Shown piece by piece: positions 7,132 to 10,537 of a stretch of 10,537 nucleotides of DNA. The translations under genes were made by a program, and so were the position numbers. Source of the stretch: CBDCWA01 sp046048295. GTDB taxonomy: Bacteria; Pseudomonadota; Alphaproteobacteria; Rhizobiales; Hyphomicrobiaceae. Below the pieces are notes generated by a model, which was not told where the DNA came from, ran no database searches, and saw only the letters and a list, made by a program, of their open reading frames with translations. The stretch covers positions 1-10,537 of the forward strand of contig JBJOGJ010000134.1 in the NCBI GenBank assembly GCA_046048295.1, given 5' to 3'. The stretch's first letter is position 1. The number at the start of each line of letters is the position of its first letter.

Positions 7132-8357
7132 ACCCTTTCCCCGCGAAGCAGCTTCGGCAGCTCGCCCGTCATGCCCGCCGCTTCCGAGACCAGGACGCGC
7201 TTCACGAACGGCAGCCGGTCGACGATGCCGAGGCCGACCTCGCGCACCGAGCGCACGAGCGGAATGTCCGGCCTGAAGATCCGGTTGAGCCCGTCGAAGG
7301 CGAGCGCCGCAGTCGCCGCATCGAACCGCCGCCAGCGCTCGTAGCGGTGAAGCGCCTCGCCATCGCCGGCATCGAAACCGAGCCGCGCCGAATCGACCAC
7401 CACCTCTGTCAGGGCAGCAACATCGCGGAACGCAAGGTTCAAGCCCTGCCCCGCGATCGGATGCACCGCATGCGCGGCGTCCCCGATCAACGCGACCCGC
7501 CGCGCCACGTAACTCCGCGCGAGATGCAGCGACAGCGGCCATGACGCCCGCCCGCCGTCGAGCGAGAGCGCACCGAGCATGCCGCCGAACCGCTGGTCGA
7601 CCTCTGCCAGGAAATCCGCATCGTCGAGCGCCAGCACGCACCGCGCGACGTCCGCCTTCTCACTCCAAGTGACGCAGGAACGGTTGCCCTTGAGCGGCAG
7701 GATCGCGAATGGCCCGCCCGGCAGGAAGTGCTGCACCGCACGCGCCTCGTGCGGGCGCTCGTGCGCGACAACCGTGACGATGCCCGTCTGCCCGTAGTCC
7801 CACCCGATGGACTTGATGCCCGCCGCCTCGCGGATGAATGAACCCCGACCGTCCGCGCCGATCACCAGCGCCCCTTCCACCTCGCCTCCATCCCCGAGTC
7901 GAAGCCGCGCTGAACGCGCGTCGGCCTCCAAGCCGCGGATCGCCGCGCCGCGCATGACCACGACATCTTGCTCGGCGGCGATCTCACGCTGCAAGGCGGC
8001 CACCAGACAATTGTTGGGTACGATGTAGGCACCCGGCAGTTCGTCCTCCACCATGTTGCGGTAGGTGAGGAGCGCCGGCCTGATGCCGGCCTCGAGTGCC
8101 GAATCGGTGATCGTGATCTCAAGCACCTCTTGCGCATCCGGCGCGATAGACCGCCAGACGCCGATCGCCTCCAGCAGGCGCTTCGAAGACTGCGACACCG
8201 CCATTGCCCTGGGATCACCCTCGTCGATCGCGCCGGATGCGCGCTCGATCACCGCCACCCTGAGCCCGGCACCCGCGCGCACGAGCGCCAGCGCCATCGC
8301 CAGCCCTGCATATCCGCCACCTGCGATCAGAGCGTCATAGCGCTCGCGTACCGCCAT
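7128..8357 (-). CDS. UbiH/UbiF-family FAD-dependent ubiquinone biosynthesis hydroxylase
   Basis: This 409-residue flavoprotein monooxygenase carries the three class-A FAD/NAD(P)H motifs. They are the N-terminal dinucleotide fold IAGGGYAGLA (11-20), the DG motif IGADGRGSFIREAAG (166-180) and the GD motif ALIGDAAHAVHPIAGQGLNLA (289-309). The last is the UbiH/UbiF/COQ6 signature. Such enzymes hydroxylate the ring of a polyprenylated phenol during ubiquinone synthesis at the inner membrane, using O2 and NADPH. Which ring position is attacked (UbiH, UbiF, UbiI or the broad-range UbiL type) cannot be read from sequence alone. The chosen ATG at 8357 has GGAG in GAGGAGAG just upstream. An in-frame reading to 8450 adds 31 residues with no homology before the Rossmann strand and was discarded. 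It is divergent from tesB and convergent with rimM, apparently a single-gene unit. Confidence 0.88.
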   Translation of the reverse strand: MAVRERYDALIAGGGYAGLAMALALVRAGAGLRVAVIERASGAIDEGDPRAMAVSQSSKRLLEAIGVWRSIAPDAQEVLEITITDSALEAGIRPALLTYRNMVEDELPGAYIVPNNCLVAALQREIAAEQDVVVMRGAAIRGLEADARSARLRLGDGGEVEGALVIGADGRGSFIREAAGIKSIGWDYGQTGIVTVVAHERPHEARAVQHFLPGGPFAILPLKGNRSCVTWSEKADVARCVLALDDADFLAEVDQRFGGMLGALSLDGGRASWPLSLHLARSYVARRVALIGDAAHAVHPIAGQGLNLAFRDVAALTEVVVDSARLGFDAGDGEALHRYERWRRFDAATAALAFDGLNRIFRPDIPLVRSVREVGLGIVDRLPFVKRVLVSEAAGMTGELPKLLRGERV

Positions 8358-8393
8358 CGTTCTCTCCTCGGCCCGGCCATGAGAACCCGGAAC

Positions 8394-8399
8394 TTGACA
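8394..8399 (+). promoter_or_regulatory. Possible -35 element upstream of tesB
   Basis: A perfect TTGACA lies 81 bp before the tesB ATG in the 122-bp gap shared with the divergent ubiH-like gene. At 16-18 bp downstream the sequence is GC-rich with no good -10 match, so the site is a weak candidate. Confidence 0.25.
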
Positions 8400-8479
8400 A
8401 CAGACCCCGCCACGGGTCCCTTCCCGTGCAGCCGGATGCTTGCCGGACATGATAGCGCAAACTTTGCCCGGAGACGTGA

Positions 8480-9364
8480 ATGCCCGCAGAAACTGGCAAA
8501 CCCTCCGCCGCCCTCGCAGGCCTCATCGGCCTGCTCGACCTCGAGCAGATCGAGGAGAACATATTCCGCGGCGTCAGTCCCAAGGACAGCTGGCAGCGCG
8601 TCTATGGCGGCCAGGTGCTGGGCCAGGCCCTCGTCGCCGCATCCCGCACTGTGGCGACGGACCGCAGCGTACACTCGTTCCACGCATACTTCCTGGTCGG
8701 CGGCGACCCGAGGATCCCGATCGTCTACGAAGTCGAACCGCTGCGCGACGGCGCAAGCTTCACGACCCGCCGAGTGAAGGCCATACAACACGGCCAGCCG
8801 ATCTTCTTCATGAGCGCCTCGTTCCACAAGCCCGAGCAGTCGTTCGAGCATCAGACCGCCATGCCGGAAGTCCCGCCGCCCGAGGACCTGAAGAATGCCC
8901 AGGATCTCATCGCGCCGATCCTCGACAAGCTTCCCCAGACGATGCGCAGCTACTGGGAAAGCGACCGCCCGTTCGAGATGCGGCCGGTGGACATTTCGCG
9001 CTACCTGACCCGGGCGAAGACGGAGCCGGTGCAGTACATATGGCTGCGCGCCAACGGCGACCTGCCGGATGACCCCGTGTTGCACCAGACCGTGCTCGCC
9101 TATGCCTCCGACTTCACGCTGCTCGACACCGCGCTGATCGCCCACGGCAAGCTGCTTTTCGACCAGGACATACAGGTCGCGAGCCTCGACCACGCGATGT
9201 GGCTGCATCGCCCGTTCCGCGCCGACGAATGGCTGCTCTATGCACAGGATAGCCCCTCCGCCGGCGGCGCCCGCGCCTTCTGCCGTGGCAGTGTATTCTC
9301 CCGCGATGGCCGGCTGATCGCATCCACGACGCAAGAAGGCCTGGTGCGATTGCGCACGCGATGA
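8480..9364 (+). CDS. tesB: Acyl-CoA thioesterase II (double hotdog)
   Basis: TesB hydrolyses medium- and long-chain acyl-CoAs to free fatty acid and CoA in the cytoplasm. The 294-residue protein has two hotdog halves. The first carries VYGGQVLGQAL (41-51) and HSFHAYFLVGGD (65-76). The second carries YASDFTLLDTAL (208-219), ASLDHAMWLHRPF (234-246) and ASTTQEGLVR (281-290). Asp211, Ser235 (where E. coli has Thr) and Gln285 align by motif with the catalytic D-T-Q set of E. coli TesB. Length is typical for the family. The ATG at 8480 has GGAG at 8470-8473. It is transcribed away from the ubiH-like gene. Two overlapping hairpins begin a few bases after the stop codon. Confidence 0.94.
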   Translation: MPAETGKPSAALAGLIGLLDLEQIEENIFRGVSPKDSWQRVYGGQVLGQALVAASRTVATDRSVHSFHAYFLVGGDPRIPIVYEVEPLRDGASFTTRRVKAIQHGQPIFFMSASFHKPEQSFEHQTAMPEVPPPEDLKNAQDLIAPILDKLPQTMRSYWESDRPFEMRPVDISRYLTRAKTEPVQYIWLRANGDLPDDPVLHQTVLAYASDFTLLDTALIAHGKLLFDQDIQVASLDHAMWLHRPFRADEWLLYAQDSPSAGGARAFCRGSVFSRDGRLIASTTQEGLVRLRTR

Positions 9365-9370
9365 CACGTA

Positions 9371-9404
9371 TTGCCTATTTTTTAGGCAAAACATCAATTT
9401 TGCC
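9371..9404 (+). repeat. Two overlapping, mutually exclusive hairpins after tesB
   Basis: TTGCCTA (9371-9377) pairs with TAGGCAA (9383-9389) across five T residues. GGCAAAA (9385-9391) pairs with TTTTGCC (9398-9404) across CATCAA. Both stems are perfect 7-mers and share bases 9385-9389, so only one can form at a time. Neither is followed by a clean T-run. The first may serve as a weak 3' end for tesB, starting 7 bp after its stop. Confidence 0.5.
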
Positions 9405-9434
9405 AACATAATAGGCGCATCATCGCCACTCTTT

Positions 9435-9463
9435 TTGCAATTTGATTGCGCACTGCTGAGAAT
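9435..9463 (+). promoter_or_regulatory. Possible housekeeping promoter in the PII leader
   Basis: TTGCAA (9435-9440) and GAGAAT (9458-9463) are spaced by 17 bp, a plausible but imperfect -35/-10 pair. The -10 lies inside the loop of the inverted repeat at 9448-9471. Low confidence; it would supply basal expression beside the sigma-54-type site. Confidence 0.22.
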
Positions 9464-9471
9464 AAGTGCGC
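9448..9471. promoter_or_regulatory. Perfect inverted repeat upstream of the PII promoter, possible operator
   Basis: GCGCACT (9448-9454) and AGTGCGC (9465-9471) are perfect inverse complements separated by 10 bases. The repeat is centred about 70 bp before the transcription start expected for the downstream sigma-54-type promoter. That is a reasonable place for an activator such as NtrC. The half-site spacing (GCAC-N12-GTGC) is wider than the classical NtrC site (about N7), so the binding protein is not identified. Confidence 0.4.
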
Positions 9472-9503
9472 CATATCAGATGCTTATAAGAAGTCACCCA
9501 AAC

Positions 9504-9518
9504 TGGCACAGCTCTTGA
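9504..9518 (+). promoter_or_regulatory. Sigma-54 (RpoN) -24/-12 promoter for the PII-Amt unit
   Basis: TGGCAC at 9504-9509 is followed after 5 bp by TTGA at 9515-9518. The consensus is TGGCAC-N5-TTGC, so there is one mismatch, in the -12 GC. Start of transcription would fall near 9529, giving a leader of about 98 nt. PII-amt units in proteobacteria are commonly RpoN- and NtrC-dependent, which supports the call. Confidence 0.65.
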
Positions 9519-9576
9519 CTGTAGTACCCCGGCAGCACGCGTGAACGAGTAGTACTGCGTGCCTCGCTAGCAACCG

Positions 9577-9607
9577 CCGGTCTCGTCCTAAACAAGAGGA
9601 CGACCGG
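9577..9607 (+). promoter_or_regulatory. Stem-loop in the PII 5' leader, next to the ribosome-binding site
   Basis: CCGGTC (9577-9582) pairs with GACCGG (9602-9607), and GTCCT (9585-9589) with AGGAC (9597-9601). This leaves a TC bulge at 9583-9584 and a 7-nt loop, AAACAAG. The 11-bp stem ends 7 nt before the AAGGGGG ribosome-binding site. There is no T-run, so it is not a terminator. Confidence 0.55.
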
Positions 9608-9626
9608 CCAACCGAAGGGGGTTTCG

Positions 9627-9965
9627 ATGAAGCTGGTGACCGCGATCATCAAGCCCTTCAAGCTCGACGAAGTGCGCGACGCACTTACGGAATTGGGCTT
9701 GCAGGGCATGACAGTCACTGAAGTTAAGGGCTACGGGCGCCAGAAGGGCCACACCGAAATTTACCGGGGCGCCGAATACGCAATCAGTTTCCTGCCGAAG
9801 ATCAAGATCGAAGTCGCCGTGCCCTCCGCGGACACGGACAAGGCAATCAACGCCATCTGCACCGCTGCAAAGACCGGCCAGATCGGTGACGGCAAGGTGT
9901 GGGTGACACCGGTCGAACGCGCAGTGCGCATCCGCACGGGCGAGACCGACGACACCGCTCTCTGA
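9627..9965 (+). CDS. glnK: Nitrogen regulatory PII protein (GlnK/GlnB type)
   Basis: PII trimers sense 2-oxoglutarate, ATP and ADP and relay nitrogen status to transporters, NtrB and adenylyltransferase. The 112-residue product has the standard length, the MKLVTAIIKPFKLDEV start and the T-loop around residues 37-55. In the T-loop, Tyr51 (GAEY) is the uridylylation site, within the signature YGRQKGHTEIYRGAEY. The B-loop TGQIGDGKVWV (83-93) includes Lys90, and the C-loop has Arg101 and Arg103. All residues I would expect for ligand binding and modification are present. AAGGGGG (9615-9621) supports the ATG. The symbol glnK is used because the gene precedes amt by 31 bp; a GlnB name based on sequence alone is equally possible. 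It sits behind a sigma-54-type promoter and a leader stem-loop. Confidence 0.95.
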   Translation: MKLVTAIIKPFKLDEVRDALTELGLQGMTVTEVKGYGRQKGHTEIYRGAEYAISFLPKIKIEVAVPSADTDKAINAICTAAKTGQIGDGKVWVTPVERAVRIRTGETDDTAL

Positions 9966-9996
9966 ACCGCAACGAGACTGTAAAACGGGTATTCAC

Positions 9997-10537
9997 ATGA
10001 GAAACTTGACTAAAGGAATCGCGGCACTGGGCGTCACCGCGGTGGCGCTCACGATTTTGCCGGAGCTCGGCTTTGCCCAGGCGGACGCGAAGTCTCCGCC
10101 GCCGGCGGCATCCGTGCAGTACATCTTCTCGACGCTGCTGTTCCTGATCGGCGGCTTCCTGGTGATGTGGATGGCGGCAGGCTTCGCCATGCTCGAGGCC
10201 GGCATGGTCCGGACCAAGAACGTGTCGATGCAGTGCACCAAGAACATCGCACTGTATTCGATCGCCGGCCTGATGTTCTGGCTGGTCGGCTACAACATCA
10301 TGTACGACAACGTCGCAGGTGGCTTCATCGGCTCCTTCGGCCCCAAGGTATTCCCCGATCCGGGCGCCGACGCCGGCAAGTACGCCGCGGCTTCCGATTG
10401 GTTCTTCCAGATGGTCTTCTGCGCCACCGCTGCCTCGATCGTATCGGGCACGCTCGCGGAGCGGATCAAGCTCTGGCCGTTCCTCCTTTTCGTCGTGATC
10501 CTCTGCGGCTTCATCTACCCGATCCAGGGCGCATGGA
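9997..10537 (+). CDS. amtB: Ammonium transporter, N-terminal part (cut by window end)
   Basis: Amt proteins are trimeric inner-membrane channels for ammonium. They are blocked by PII when nitrogen is plentiful. The first 180 residues are visible and remain open to the window edge. A signal peptide is apparent: basic MRNLTK, a hydrophobic core, and a likely cut after AQA at residue 29. Helices follow near 42-65, 84-102, 135-151 and 160-178. The conserved blocks AGFAMLEAGMVRTKN (61-75) and FCATAASIVSGTLAERIKLW (141-160) are the first parts of the Amt signature. The ATG at 9997 has only a weak purine stretch upstream (AACGGG), so translation may be coupled to the PII gene, which ends 31 bp before. 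A common transcript with PII is likely. Confidence 0.93.
   Translation, partial: MRNLTKGIAALGVTAVALTILPELGFAQADAKSPPPAASVQYIFSTLLFLIGGFLVMWMAAGFAMLEAGMVRTKNVSMQCTKNIALYSIAGLMFWLVGYNIMYDNVAGGFIGSFGPKVFPDPGADAGKYAAASDWFFQMVFCATAASIVSGTLAERIKLWPFLLFVVILCGFIYPIQGAW

Noticed and set aside
8358..8450. N-terminal extension of the ubiH-like gene to 8450
   Set aside because: It adds 31 residues before the FAD-binding strand that have no counterpart in the family; GAGGAGAG before 8357 marks the real start.

Overview
The window reads as a chromosomal segment of a high-GC alphaproteobacterium. The evidence is the ffh-rpsP-rimM order, a UbiH-type ubiquinone hydroxylase, a PII-ammonium transporter pair behind a sigma-54-type promoter, monomeric isocitrate dehydrogenase, and a short GC-rich palindrome of the kind dispersed in many alphaproteobacterial genomes. 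I cannot name the genus; Rhodospirillales or Hyphomicrobiales would fit. Apart from the two genes cut by the window edges, every gene called here is intact. I see no transposase, integrase, CRISPR array, rRNA or convincing tRNA.

Layout. Positions 1-184 are the 3' end of monomeric NADP-isocitrate dehydrogenase. Positions 229-732 encode a small flavin-reductase-fold protein. On the opposite strand, 4096-1829 encodes a 755-residue patatin-like lipase with an N-terminal block of about seven membrane helices. It is followed by 1718-750, a TAXI-type solute-binding protein that lacks a signal peptide and has no TRAP permease beside it. A gene-free stretch (4097-4473) precedes ffh (4474-6006, GTG start), rpsP (6070-6480), a REP-like hairpin and rimM (6586-7131). 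The usual next gene, trmD, is absent. Instead a convergent UbiH-family monooxygenase (8357-7128) shares its stop region with rimM. Divergent from it is the acyl-CoA thioesterase gene tesB (8480-9364). An AT-rich, hairpin-rich leader of about 260 bp follows, then a PII gene (9627-9965) and the 5' part of an ammonium transporter gene (9997 to the window end).

Functional logic. Ffh, S16 and RimM belong to protein targeting and 30S ribosome assembly and probably form one transcript. PII and Amt form the classical nitrogen-sensing pair, in which PII gates the transporter. The leader carries a good -24/-12 (sigma-54) element and a strong stem-loop just before the PII ribosome-binding site. UbiH and TesB are household enzymes of ubiquinone synthesis and acyl-CoA hydrolysis.

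The least explained part is the patatin/TAXI pair. Positive-inside reasoning places the patatin catalytic domain in the periplasm, while its TAXI partner looks cytoplasmic. I do not claim a proven new system. This pair and the PII leader are the two places most worth checking.
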